Shown: piece after piece, positions 56,276 through 64,000 of the stretch
Position numbering within the stretch: position 1 is the stretch's first letter
Layout: each line of letters starts with the position of its first letter
DNA from: Azospirillum sp. SYSU D00513
GTDB lineage: Bacteria; Pseudomonadota; Alphaproteobacteria; Azospirillales; Azospirillaceae
DNA length: 64,000 bases
NCBI RefSeq assembly: GCF_017356015.1
Contig: NZ_JAFIQV010000007.1
Coordinates: 62,001 to 126,000, forward strand
Direction: 5' to 3'
The notes under the pieces: model-generated
Told to the model about the DNA's origin: nothing
What the model saw: only the letters and a program-made list of their open reading frames with translations
The model's database searches: none
Position numbers and translations under genes: made by a program

Positions 56276-57418
56276 ATGAGCGTCCGTCTGAAACCCATCG
56301 ATGAGCAGGTGATCGTCATCACCGGCGCCACGAGCGGCATCGGCCTCGTGACGGCCCGCATGGCGGCGGAGCGCGGCGCCCGCGTCGTGCTCGCCGCGCG
56401 CGACCGGGAGGCGCTGGCCCAGGTCGCCGACGAGATCCGCCGCAATGGCGGCCAGGCCGTCCATTGCGTCGCCGACGTCGCGGACGAGATAGAGATGCGC
56501 CAGGTCGCGGCGACCGCGCTGCGCGCCTATGACGGCTTCGACAGCTGGGTGAACAACGCCGGCGTCTCGATCTACGGCCGCATCGCCGATGTCCCCATGG
56601 AGGATCACCGGCGGCTGTTCGAGACGAACTACTGGGGCGTGGTGATCGGGTCGCGCATCGCCATGCAGCATCTCCGCCGCGATGGCGGGTCCATCGTCAA
56701 TGTCGGAAGCACCCTGTCCGACCGGGCCATCCCCTTGCAGGGTCCCTACTGCGCCACCAAGCACGCGGTGAAGGCCTTCACCGACAGCTTGCGCATGGAG
56801 CTGGAGGCCGAAGGGGCGCCGGTGTCGGTCACGCTGATCAAGCCGGCGGCCATCGACACCATGTACGAGGCGCACGCGAAGAACTTCCTGGACACCGAAC
56901 CGTCCAACCCGCCGCCCGTCTACGCGCCCGAACTGGTGGCCGAGGGCATCCTGCACGCGGTGGAGACGCCGGTGCGCGACCTCTACATCGGCGGGGCCGC
57001 CAAGATGTTCTCGCTGGCCGAGACCTTCGCCCCGCGGCTGACCGACTATGTGATGGAGCGGCAGCTCACCCGCATGCAGCGCTCCGGCGGGATGAAGCGG
57101 CCGCGCAACGACGCCCTGCACGCGCCGGGCGAGGACGGGATCGACCGCGCGCGGCGGCACGGCTTCGTCCGCGAGACGAGCCTCTACACCGCCGCCCAGA
57201 TGCACCCCTGGGTCAGCGCGGCGCTGGTCGCCGGCTTCGGCATCCTGGCCGGCGCCGCCGTCAGACGGGGCTGGACGCGCCAGGACGGAACGGCGGCCCG
57301 CGATGGCCAGCACGCAGGCCGCCATGCCGACCTGCCGGGCCGCCACCGCACGCTCGGCCACAACGCCAAGCCCGCCCATGTCGCCACCGAGGAGCGTGAG
57401 GTCGTCTTCCGAGACTGA
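56276..57418 (+). CDS. Short-chain dehydrogenase/reductase with C-terminal membrane segment
   Basis: 380 residues. The classical SDR core covers 1-250: VIVITGATSGIGLVTARMAA (TGxxxGIG), NNAGVSIYGRI, NVGSTLSDR (Ser) and YCATKHAVKAF (YxxxK). After about residue 255 comes an extension with a hydrophobic stretch (WVSAALVAGFGILAGAAVRRG) that may anchor it to the membrane, then a basic tail. This SDR-plus-tail layout is common in stress-related rhizobial and azospirillal proteins; the substrate is unknown. Start ATG behind GGAGAGGAGA. Confidence 0.9.
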   Translation: MSVRLKPIDEQVIVITGATSGIGLVTARMAAERGARVVLAARDREALAQVADEIRRNGGQAVHCVADVADEIEMRQVAATALRAYDGFDSWVNNAGVSIYGRIADVPMEDHRRLFETNYWGVVIGSRIAMQHLRRDGGSIVNVGSTLSDRAIPLQGPYCATKHAVKAFTDSLRMELEAEGAPVSVTLIKPAAIDTMYEAHAKNFLDTEPSNPPPVYAPELVAEGILHAVETPVRDLYIGGAAKMFSLAETFAPRLTDYVMERQLTRMQRSGGMKRPRNDALHAPGEDGIDRARRHGFVRETSLYTAAQMHPWVSAALVAGFGILAGAAVRRGWTRQDGTAARDGQHAGRHADLPGRHRTLGHNAKPAHVATEEREVVFRD

Positions 57419-57442
57419 CGGCTTCCGGCCGGCGGGTTCCGG

Positions 57443-57841
57443 TCACGCGCCGGGCGCGCGCCCGATGGCGGCCCATCCGGCCGGGGCGAGGCGCAGCAGT
57501 TCCGGCCCGGTTCCCGCCGGGTTCGGCTCCAGCACCACCAGTTCGCGGTCCTCCAGCCAGGCCCAGCGGCGGACCTCCGCCGTCGTCGCGGCCCAGCCAT
57601 CGGCGATCTTGCCGAGGGTGTCCAGGTCGGCCGAGGGGATGGGGAAGCGCGGCTTCGCCCCGGCCGGCCTCGCCGCCTCCCTGGCCGGCGGCGCGTCGCC
57701 GCCCGCGCGGGCGCGTATCCACTCCGTCTGGTAGGCCCGCAACGCCTGTTCCAGTTCGGTCAGGGCGGGCTCCGTCGGGCAGCCGAGGAAACCCTCCAGC
57801 AGCGCGCGCAAGGCCTGCTTGGGATCGGGCGTCTGGCTCAT
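57443..57841 (-). CDS. Hypothetical protein
   Basis: 132 residues from ATG 57841 (AAGGAGAA upstream). The N-terminal helical half (ALRALLEGFLGCPTEPALTE, ALRAYQTEWIRARAGG) and C-terminal half (ADLDTLGKIADGWAATTAEV, WLEDRELVVLEPNPAG) look like a small two-domain protein. No family recognised. It converges with the SDR gene and diverges from the nik operon. Confidence 0.7.
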   Translation of the reverse strand: MSQTPDPKQALRALLEGFLGCPTEPALTELEQALRAYQTEWIRARAGGDAPPAREAARPAGAKPRFPIPSADLDTLGKIADGWAATTAEVRRWAWLEDRELVVLEPNPAGTGPELLRLAPAGWAAIGRAPGA

Positions 57842-57964
57842 GGGCGGGTTCTCCTTCTTGCGGGATCGTACGGTTCCGTGGCCGCCTCGGTAGCGCGTTT
57901 GCGCCGGGGACGGCAAGTCCCGGCCTTGACACACCCCCGCCGCCGGCCCTACCGCTAGGACAGC

Positions 57965-57984
57965 CATTACCCAGTCGCATAATG
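57965..57984. promoter_or_regulatory. Inverted repeat upstream of nikA (candidate operator)
   Basis: CATTA-N10-TAATG lies 16-35 bases before the nikA ATG, in the only intergenic gap that can serve the operon. It does not match the E. coli NikR site GTATGA-N16-TCATAC. A metal-dependent regulator site is inference. Confidence 0.3.
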
Positions 57985-57999
57985 TTCGGAAGGCCGCGC

Positions 58000-59610
58000 A
58001 TGCCAGGACCCGCACTGTTCGGCCTTCTCGCGGCACTTCTCCTTCCCGGCGCCCTGTTTCCCGCAGCGGCGGCGGAGCCCAGGACGCTCACCTATTCCTG
58101 GCCGTCCAACGTCGGACCGCTGAACCCGCATCTCTACGCGCCGAACCAGATGTTCGCGCAGGCCATGGTCTACGAGCCGCTGGTCCGCTACGGGCCGGGC
58201 GGGCGCATCGTGCCCTGGCTGGCCGAGACCTGGGAGGTGTCCGGCGATGGGCGCGCCTACACCTTCCGCCTGCGCCATGGCGTGCGCTTTTCCGACGGCA
58301 CGCCCTTCGACGCGGACGCCGTGAAGCGCAACATCGAAGCGGTGCTCGCCGCACCTGAGCGGCACGGCTGGCTGGAGCTGGTGGCGCAGATTGAGGGCGC
58401 CGACGCGCTCGATCCCTTGACCCTCCGGCTGCGCCTGAAACAGCCCTACCAGCCCGCCTTGCAGGAACTGGCGCTGGTCCGCCCACTGCGCTTCCTGTCA
58501 CCCGCCGCCATGCCGGAGGACGGCAACACCGCGCGCGGCATCAAGGCCCCCGTCGGCACCGGCCCCTGGGTCCTGGCGGAGACGCGCCGGGGCGAGTACG
58601 ACCTGTTCGTCCGCAACGACCATTACTGGGGCGAGAGGCCGAGGTTCGACCGCGTGCTGGTGAAGGTCATTCCCGACCCGAACAGCCGGCTGCTCGCCTT
58701 CGAGGCGGGCGAGCTGGACTTGATCTACGGGTCCGGCGACAGCCAGATCGGCCCCGACAGCTTCCGGCGCTTCGCGGAGTCCGGGCGCTGGCGCACCGCC
58801 CTGTCGGAACCGCTGGCGACGCGCACCCTGACGCTGAACGGCAGCGACGGCCCAACCGCCGAACTGGACGTCCGCCGGGCCATCCAGCGCGCGGTGAACC
58901 GCCCGCTGCTCCTCAGGGCGGTGCTGGAGGGGATGGAGCATCCGGCCGAGGCGCTGTTCGCGCCGAACCTTCCCTACGCCGATCTTGGCCTGACCGCCCC
59001 GCCCCACGACCCGGCCGCCGCCATGGCGCTGCTGGAGGGAAGCGGCTGGGCCGCGACGCCCGGCCGGCCCTACCGGGAGAAGGACGGACGGGAACTCGCC
59101 GTCGAACTCTGCTTCATCGGCAACGATCCCCAGCAGAAGGCCGTCGCCGAGGTGGTCCAGTCCGACCTGAAGCGCGTGGGCATCCGCGCCCTGCTGGTCG
59201 GCGAGGAGGCGAACGCCATCGCCGAGCGCATGCGCACCGGCCGCTTCGGCATGGTCTTCGCCGACAGCTGGGGGGCGCCCTACGACCCGCACAGCTTCCT
59301 CGGTTCCATGCGGGTGCCGAGCCACGCCGATTACCAGGCGCAGCGCGCCCTGCCCATGAAGGCGGAGATCGACGCCGGCATCGGCCGCGCGCTGGTCTCC
59401 AGCGACGAGGCGGAGCGCAAGTCTCTTTACCGCAAGGTCCTGACCACCCTGCACGAGCAGGCCATATACCTGCCGCTCTCCCACATGGCCGGCAGCTTCG
59501 TCCATGGCGCGAACGTGACCGGCGTCCGCTTCGGCTGGACCATGTACGAGATCCCCTTCGAGGCCATGGACAAAGTGGAGGGGAAAGCGCCGGGAGACGG
59601 CACGCCATGA
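58000..59610 (+). CDS. nikA: Nickel ABC transporter substrate-binding protein
   Basis: 536 residues. Signal peptide MPGPALFGLLAALLLPGALF cut near AAAAE. The mature start LTYSWPSNVGPLNPHLYAPN and FAQAMVYEPLV closely follows E. coli NikA; SBP_bac_5 features include LPFADGTPF-like FSDGTPFDADAVKRN and GTGPWVLAETRRGEYDLF. It binds nickel chelates in the periplasm. ATG 58000 is preferred (GGAAGG six bases upstream); ATG 57982 also in frame. Its stop overlaps nikB. Confidence 0.95.
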   Translation: MPGPALFGLLAALLLPGALFPAAAAEPRTLTYSWPSNVGPLNPHLYAPNQMFAQAMVYEPLVRYGPGGRIVPWLAETWEVSGDGRAYTFRLRHGVRFSDGTPFDADAVKRNIEAVLAAPERHGWLELVAQIEGADALDPLTLRLRLKQPYQPALQELALVRPLRFLSPAAMPEDGNTARGIKAPVGTGPWVLAETRRGEYDLFVRNDHYWGERPRFDRVLVKVIPDPNSRLLAFEAGELDLIYGSGDSQIGPDSFRRFAESGRWRTALSEPLATRTLTLNGSDGPTAELDVRRAIQRAVNRPLLLRAVLEGMEHPAEALFAPNLPYADLGLTAPPHDPAAAMALLEGSGWAATPGRPYREKDGRELAVELCFIGNDPQQKAVAEVVQSDLKRVGIRALLVGEEANAIAERMRTGRFGMVFADSWGAPYDPHSFLGSMRVPSHADYQAQRALPMKAEIDAGIGRALVSSDEAERKSLYRKVLTTLHEQAIYLPLSHMAGSFVHGANVTGVRFGWTMYEIPFEAMDKVEGKAPGDGTP

Positions 59611-60566
59611 GGCGCCTGATCGCCGTGCGGCTGCTTCTGCTGGGGCCGATGCTGCTGGCCGTCTCGCTGGCGGTCTTCACGGTGCTGCGGCTGGGGCGCG
59701 GCGATCCGGCGCTGGACTATCTGCGGATCTCCGGCATCCCGCCGAGCGACGCGGCCCTTCTGGAGGCCCGGCGCCTGCTCGGCCTCGACCGCCCATTGCC
59801 CGAACAATATTGGTCATGGCTCGCCGACGCGGCACGGCTCGATTTCGGCCGCTCCTACGTCACCGGCCGGCCGGTGCTGGACGAGATCCTGCACCACCTG
59901 CCGGCAACCCTCCAGCTCGCGGGCGTGTCACTGCTGGTGACGCTGGCGTTCAGCGTCCCGCTCGGCCTCTGGGCGGCCTTGCGGCGGGACCGCTGGCCGG
60001 ACCGGGTGGCGCGCGGGCTGGCCTTCGTCGGGGTGTCGGTGCCGAACTTCTGGCTGGGCTTCCTTCTGGTCCTGCTCTTCTCCGTGACGCTCGGCTGGCT
60101 GCCGGCGATGGGGCGCGGCGGGTGGCAGCACATGGTCATGCCGGTGCTGGCCGTGTCGCTGATGTCGCTCTGCATCAACACGCGGCTTGTGCGCGCGGCG
60201 GCGCTGGAGGTCCTGAATCAGCGCCATGTTCTCTACGCCCGGCTGCGCGGCCTGCCCGAACACCGCGTCCTCACCCGCCATGTGCTGCGCAACGCGCTGG
60301 TCCCCGTCGTCACCGCGACCGGCATGCATCTCGGCGAACTGCTCGGCGGGACCATGGTGGTGGAAAGCATCTTCGGCTGGCCCGGCATCGGGCGGCTGGC
60401 CGTCTCGGCGATCCACAACCGCGATTACCCGGTGCTTCAAGGCTTCATCCTGCTGATGACCGTCGTCTTCGTGCTGTGCAATCTCGCGGTGGACATCGCC
60501 GGAGCCTGGATCGACCCGCGCCAGCGCCGGCTTGCCATGGGCGGGCGCCGGGAGTTCTTGCCATGA
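59607..60566 (+). CDS. nikB: Nickel ABC transporter permease NikB
   Basis: 319 residues, DppB-type permease. RLLLLGPMLLAVSLAVFTVL is TM1; LGLDRPLPEQYWSWL, LSRTALRV-equivalent HVLYARLRGLPEHRVLTRHV (EAA loop) and the VESIFGWPGIGRLAVSAI motif are conserved. It overlaps nikA and nikC by ATGA. Confidence 0.95.
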   Translation: MRRLIAVRLLLLGPMLLAVSLAVFTVLRLGRGDPALDYLRISGIPPSDAALLEARRLLGLDRPLPEQYWSWLADAARLDFGRSYVTGRPVLDEILHHLPATLQLAGVSLLVTLAFSVPLGLWAALRRDRWPDRVARGLAFVGVSVPNFWLGFLLVLLFSVTLGWLPAMGRGGWQHMVMPVLAVSLMSLCINTRLVRAAALEVLNQRHVLYARLRGLPEHRVLTRHVLRNALVPVVTATGMHLGELLGGTMVVESIFGWPGIGRLAVSAIHNRDYPVLQGFILLMTVVFVLCNLAVDIAGAWIDPRQRRLAMGGRREFLP

Positions 60567-61414
60567 CGCTGCTCCAAGCGGGCATGGCCCTGCGCCCACC
60601 GCCCGGCCTGCGGCTGGCTTCCGTTTCGGCGCTGCTGCTGGCCGGGCTGATGCTGTTCGGCCCTTGGCTGGCGCCCTATGACCCGACGGAGGTGGCGCTG
60701 GACCTCAAGCTCATGGGGCCGAGCCTCGCGCACCCGCTCGGCACCGACCATCTCGGGCGCGACGTGCTGTCCCGCCTGATGGCCGGGGCGCAAGTCTCGC
60801 TGGGGGCCGTCGCGGCGATCCTGGCGCTGGTGCTGACGCTGGGTGTCGGGATCGGCAGCCTCGCCGGCATGGCTGGCGGGCGGACGGATGCCGCGATCAT
60901 GAGGGTCTGCGACGCCTTCCTGACCATCCCGACCTTCATCCTCGCCCTCTTCTTCGTCGGGGTGCTGGGCACCGGCCCGGCCAACGTCGTGACCGCCGTC
61001 GTGCTGTCGCACTGGGCCTGGTACGCGCGGATGGCGCGGGCGCTGGTCGCCGGGCTGAAGCGGCAGGACTATGTGCTGGCCGCACGGGTGGCCGGGACCG
61101 GGCGGCTGATGACGGTCGTCCGCCACATTCTGCCGGCGGTGCTGGCGCAGATGGCGATCCTCGCCTCGCTCGACATCGGCCACATGATGCTGCACGTCTC
61201 CGGCCTCTCCTTCCTCGGCCTCGGCGTGACTCCGCCGGACCCGGAATGGGGCGTCATGATCAACGACGCGCGGGCGGTGCTGTGGACACAGCCGGTCCTG
61301 GTGCTGTGGCCCGGCCTGATGATCATGCTCACCGTCATGACCTTCAACCGGCTGGGTGACGGGCTGCGCGACGCGCTCGACCCCGCCCTGCAAGCCGGGG
61401 GCAAGGCGCCATGA
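60563..61414 (+). CDS. nikC: Nickel ABC transporter permease NikC
   Basis: 283 residues, DppC-type. LAPYDPTEVALDLKLMGPS then HPLGTDHLGRDVLSRLMAGA is the diagnostic start; YVLAARVAGTGRLMTVVRHI is the EAA loop; GLSFLGLGVTPPDPEWGVMI closes the domain. ATG 60563 overlaps the nikB stop; its own stop overlaps nikD. Confidence 0.95.
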   Translation: MTLLQAGMALRPPPGLRLASVSALLLAGLMLFGPWLAPYDPTEVALDLKLMGPSLAHPLGTDHLGRDVLSRLMAGAQVSLGAVAAILALVLTLGVGIGSLAGMAGGRTDAAIMRVCDAFLTIPTFILALFFVGVLGTGPANVVTAVVLSHWAWYARMARALVAGLKRQDYVLAARVAGTGRLMTVVRHILPAVLAQMAILASLDIGHMMLHVSGLSFLGLGVTPPDPEWGVMINDARAVLWTQPVLVLWPGLMIMLTVMTFNRLGDGLRDALDPALQAGGKAP

Positions 61415-62205
61415 CCCGCCTGCTGTCCATCGAGGATCTTGCGGTCGCGACAGGATCCGGCCGTCCGCTGGTCCGGGGCGTCAGCCTCACCTTGCGGGCC
61501 GGGCGTATCCTGGCGCTGCTCGGGGAGAGCGGCTGCGGCAAGTCGCTCTCCCTCCTCGGTGCGCTCGATGCCCTGCCGCCCGGGCTGAGGCGCATGGGCG
61601 GCGTGGTCGCCCTGGATGGCCGGCCCTGCGCCGGGCGGGAGCTGCGCGGCGGGATCGTGGCGACCGTGCTCCAGAACCCGCGCGAGGCCTTCAACCCGCT
61701 GCTCACCCTGCGAGCCCATGCGCGCGAGACGCTGGAGGTCCGCAAGGCCGAGGCCGACGCGCGCCTCGCCTCGGCACTGGCTGAGGTTGGCCTCGACGAC
61801 CCGGCCGTTCCCGGCCTGCTGCCCGGGGAGATGTCCGGCGGCATGCTGCAACGGGCGATGATCGCGCTGGCCCTGATCCGGGAGGCGCCCTTCCTGATCG
61901 CCGACGAGCCGACGACCGACCTGGACCCGGTCGCCCGCGCGCGGCTGATGGACCTTCTGGCGGGGCTCCGGGCACGGCGGGGGCTGGGCATGCTGCTGGT
62001 CACCCACGACCTCGGCGTCGCGGCCCGGCTCGCCGACGAGGTGGCGGTGATGCAGGGTGGGCGGATCGTGGAGACCGCCCCCACCGCGCGGCTCTTCGCC
62101 GCCCCCGCCCACCGCCACACGCGCGATCTGCTCGCTGCCCACGCCATGCTCTGCGCGGACGACCGTCCACCCGCCAAGACAGCGACCGTCGGGGCAGTGG
62201 CATGA
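61411..62205 (+). CDS. nikD: Nickel ABC transporter ATP-binding protein NikD
   Basis: 264 residues. Walker A LGESGCGKSLSLL, Q-loop VLQNPREAFNPLLT, signature MSGGMLQRAMIALAL, Walker B FLIADEPTTDLD and H-loop VTHDLGVAARLADE are intact. It is shorter than many peptide-ABC ATPases and lacks the C-terminal oligopeptide extension, as in NikD. Confidence 0.94.
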   Translation: MTRLLSIEDLAVATGSGRPLVRGVSLTLRAGRILALLGESGCGKSLSLLGALDALPPGLRRMGGVVALDGRPCAGRELRGGIVATVLQNPREAFNPLLTLRAHARETLEVRKAEADARLASALAEVGLDDPAVPGLLPGEMSGGMLQRAMIALALIREAPFLIADEPTTDLDPVARARLMDLLAGLRARRGLGMLLVTHDLGVAARLADEVAVMQGGRIVETAPTARLFAAPAHRHTRDLLAAHAMLCADDRPPAKTATVGAVA

Positions 62206-62978
62206 CCCTTCTGGCCCTGGAGGGCGTCGGCAAGTCCTACCGTCCCGGCCATCCCGTCCTGCGCGGCCTCGACCTCGCCGTGCGGGACGGGGAATGGCTG
62301 GGGCTGCTGGGGCAAAGCGGCTGCGGCAAGAGCACGCTCGCCCGCATCGCCCTGGGGCTGGAGCGGCCGGACACGGGCGCCGTCCTGTACCGGGGCCGGC
62401 CGCTCGCCGGACTGCGCGGGGCGGAGGCCAGACAGGCCCGGCGCGACCTCCAGCTCGTCTTCCAGAGCGCCGCCGTCTCCCTCAACCCGCGCCTGACCGC
62501 CGGCGCCTCCATCGCCGAGCCACTGCGCAACTTCGAGCCGCTGGACCGCCGGGGCCGGGCGGCGCGCGTGGCCGAACTGCTGGAAATGGTGGGGCTCAGG
62601 CCCGAGGATGCCGGAAAGCTGCCGGGCCAGTTCAGCGGCGGGCAGCTCCAGCGGATCTGCATCGCCCGCGCGCTCGCCCCGACCCCGAGGCTGATCGTGA
62701 TGGACGAGGCGGTCAGCAGCCTCGACCTCGTCGGGCAGGCCCGGCTTCTCGACCTTCTGGCCGGCCTGCGGCGGAGTCTGGGCACCGCCTGCCTCTTCAT
62801 CACCCACGAGATCCGGCTGGCCCGCCGCTTCTGCGACCGGGTGGCAGTGATGGACGGGGGCCGGATCGTCGAGGAGGGTCCCGCCGCGGGCATAGAGAGC
62901 ATGGCCCGCCATCCGGCCGCCCGCGCCCTCTTCGACGCCGTCCTGCCCCCCCTGCCGCCGGGGATGGCCGCGCGGTGA
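62202..62978 (+). CDS. nikE: Nickel ABC transporter ATP-binding protein NikE
   Basis: 258 residues. Walker A LGQSGCGKSTLARI, Q-loop VFQSAAVSLNPRLT, signature FSGGQLQRICIARAL, Walker B LIVMDEAVSSLD and H-loop ITHEIRLARRFCD. It starts inside nikD by an ATGA overlap and ends in a GTGA overlap with the recombinase-like gene. Confidence 0.94.
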   Translation: MTLLALEGVGKSYRPGHPVLRGLDLAVRDGEWLGLLGQSGCGKSTLARIALGLERPDTGAVLYRGRPLAGLRGAEARQARRDLQLVFQSAAVSLNPRLTAGASIAEPLRNFEPLDRRGRAARVAELLEMVGLRPEDAGKLPGQFSGGQLQRICIARALAPTPRLIVMDEAVSSLDLVGQARLLDLLAGLRRSLGTACLFITHEIRLARRFCDRVAVMDGGRIVEEGPAAGIESMARHPAARALFDAVLPPLPPGMAAR

Positions 62979-63832
62979 CGGAAACGGGGAAGCCGCTGGA
63001 CGCCACGCCTGAAGCGCTGCTCGACGGCTGGCTCGCGGCGAAGGCCGGCAGCCCCCGCACGCGGGACGCCTACCGGCGCGACGTTCTCTGCTTCCTGGAG
63101 CATGCCGCCCGCGCGGGCGCCTCTGACGGTCCGGCCCTGGCGGCGCTCGGCGCCGATGACTTCAGGGGCTTCGCCGAGGCGATGGAGCGCGCGGGCGCCA
63201 CCCCGGCGACGGTCGCCCGCCGGCTGTCGGCCCTGCGCGGCTTCTACGGCCATATACGGGCCTGCGGCCTGCTGGCCGACCCCACGCTCGGCGGCATCGG
63301 CGGCCCCGCCGTTCCCCGCCGGCCGGCGCCCGCCATCGCGCCCGGCGCGGGGCAGCGCGCCCTGTCGCTCGTCGGGCTGATGAGCGACGAGCCGTGGGTC
63401 GGCAAGCGGGACCGCGCGGTGCTCTCGCTGATGCTGCTCGCCGGGCTGAAGATCGGCGAGGTTCTGGCCCTGTCCCGTGCGGACTTTTCGCGGGACGGGC
63501 CGCCCACGCTCCGGCTCGACGGCGGAGCGCGGGGGCTGCGCCTGCCGCCCGCAGCGGCAGAGGCGCTGGCCGATTACCTGCGCGCCTGCCCGCGCGACCT
63601 GCGGGCCGGCGAACCGCTCTTCGTCGGGGAGCGCGGCGGGCCGCTCAACCCTGGCGTGGTGCAGCGGCAGATGCGCCGGCTGCGCGCCCATCTCGGCCTG
63701 CCGCCGGGAACGACGCCGCACGCCTTGCGCCAGGCCTTCGCCCGCGAGCTGCTGGCCTCCGGGACCGGGATCGACCGGCTGCAGGCCGAACTCGGCCTCG
63801 CCCACCGCGCGACCTCACGACGCTACCGCTGA
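62975..63832 (+). CDS. Degenerate tyrosine-recombinase (XerC/D-like) protein fused to the nik operon
   Basis: 285 residues from GTG 62975. The N-terminal SAM-like core-binding domain (SPRTRDAYRRDVLCFLEHA, VARRLSALRGFYGHIRA) and the C-terminal catalytic-type domain (KRDRAVLSLMLLAGLKIGEVLAL) match the Xer/phage-integrase family. Key residues differ: the first catalytic Arg (GLR in XerC/D) is Lys159 in GLKIGE; the beta-hairpin Lys (GKGxKER) is missing in GGARGLRLP. H249 and R252 are kept in HALRQAFA, His277 in GLAHRAT is shifted, and Tyr284 is the penultimate residue. Recombinase activity is doubtful. The GTGA overlap with nikE shows it is translated with the nickel transporter; a repurposed DNA-binding role is inference. 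Confidence 0.75.
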   Translation: MTETGKPLDATPEALLDGWLAAKAGSPRTRDAYRRDVLCFLEHAARAGASDGPALAALGADDFRGFAEAMERAGATPATVARRLSALRGFYGHIRACGLLADPTLGGIGGPAVPRRPAPAIAPGAGQRALSLVGLMSDEPWVGKRDRAVLSLMLLAGLKIGEVLALSRADFSRDGPPTLRLDGGARGLRLPPAAAEALADYLRACPRDLRAGEPLFVGERGGPLNPGVVQRQMRRLRAHLGLPPGTTPHALRQAFARELLASGTGIDRLQAELGLAHRATSRRYR

Positions 63833-63846
63833 CACACTGCCGGCCG

Positions 63847-64000
63847 TCAGTGGCTGTGACCGTGCTCATCATCGTGCGGCCCCAGCTCCTCCGGAGCGTG
63901 GACATGCTCGTGCGGCTTCAGCTCATGGACCGCGTCGTCGTGGCGGTGATCCGCGTCGTGGCCGTGACTGTGATCATGGCTGTGGCCGTGCGGATGGCGG
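63847..64000 (-). CDS. His-rich C-terminus of a metal-related protein (partial, truncated by window edge)
   Basis: The last 50 residues contain about 19 His mixed with Asp, Gly and Glu, for example HPHGHSHDHSHGHDADHRHD, and end EHGHSH before the stop at 63847. The frame is open to the window end. Such tails occur in nickel/cobalt chaperones, CDF or RcnA-type efflux pumps and CobW-like GTPases; which one cannot be told. It converges with the nik operon (14-bp gap). Confidence 0.6.
   Translation of the reverse strand, partial: RHPHGHSHDHSHGHDADHRHDDAVHELKPHEHVHAPEELGPHDDEHGHSH

Overview
The window reads as chromosome or chromid sequence from a very GC-rich alphaproteobacterium, most likely Rhodospirillales/Azospirillaceae. 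This is inferred from third codon positions that are almost all G or C, the DUF2948-murA-dcd neighbourhood, two large soluble-core hybrid histidine kinases, and REP-like palindromes typical of such genomes. No phage, IS transposase, CRISPR array or classical mobile island is visible.

Layout. 1-4.4 kb: tail of a hypothetical gene, chaB, phoU with a hemerythrin-like gene, a pentapeptide-repeat protein and a SprA-like putative metalloprotease. 4.6-16.4 kb: exopolysaccharide locus 1, with a very large SLBB/Wza-type export protein, two GT2 and one GT4 glycosyltransferases, a Wzz-like membrane protein, an O-antigen-ligase-like protein, an XRE regulator and a PAS-rich hybrid kinase. 16.4-21.4 kb: an aspartoacylase/succinylglutamate desuccinylase-family enzyme, a second hybrid kinase, an ArsR-type regulator and an N-formylglutamate amidohydrolase. 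21.5-28.9 kb: alpha-2-macroglobulin plus penicillin-binding protein 1C, a translationally coupled periplasmic pair.

29.4-40.0 kb is a nitrogen-salvage block. On the minus strand one long probable transcription unit runs from a NitT/TauT-type ABC transporter (binding protein, ATPase, permease) into ureD-ureA-ureB-ureC-murI-ureE-ureF-ureG and a DUF2892 gene, closed by a strong terminator. Divergent from it are uraD and uraH (uric acid to allantoin). Nickel supply for the urease probably comes from nikABCDE at 58-63 kb. A palindromic repeat is inserted in frame inside the 5' end of ureF, and a glutamate racemase gene sits inside the urease operon.

40.3-46.6 kb: two divergent LuxR-type response regulators (one with a degenerate receiver), a PfpI-family protein, endonuclease V, DUF2948, murA, dcd and two small conserved-looking genes. 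46.8-53.9 kb: polysaccharide locus 2 (epimerases, a WecA/MraY-type initiating transferase, GT2 enzymes, a WbpM/CapD-type dehydratase). 54.0 kb: tRNA-Thr(GGT), then small hypothetical genes, a canonical hemerythrin and an SDR. 58-63.8 kb: nikABCDE with a degenerate tyrosine-recombinase-like gene fused to the operon end, then the His-rich tail of a metal-related protein leaving the window.

The points most worth a second look are the ABC transporter-urease-uraDH arrangement, the in-frame repeat in ureF, the catalytically degenerate recombinase at the end of the nik operon, and the receiver without a phospho-acceptor aspartate. All family assignments come from reading motifs by eye; no database search was run.
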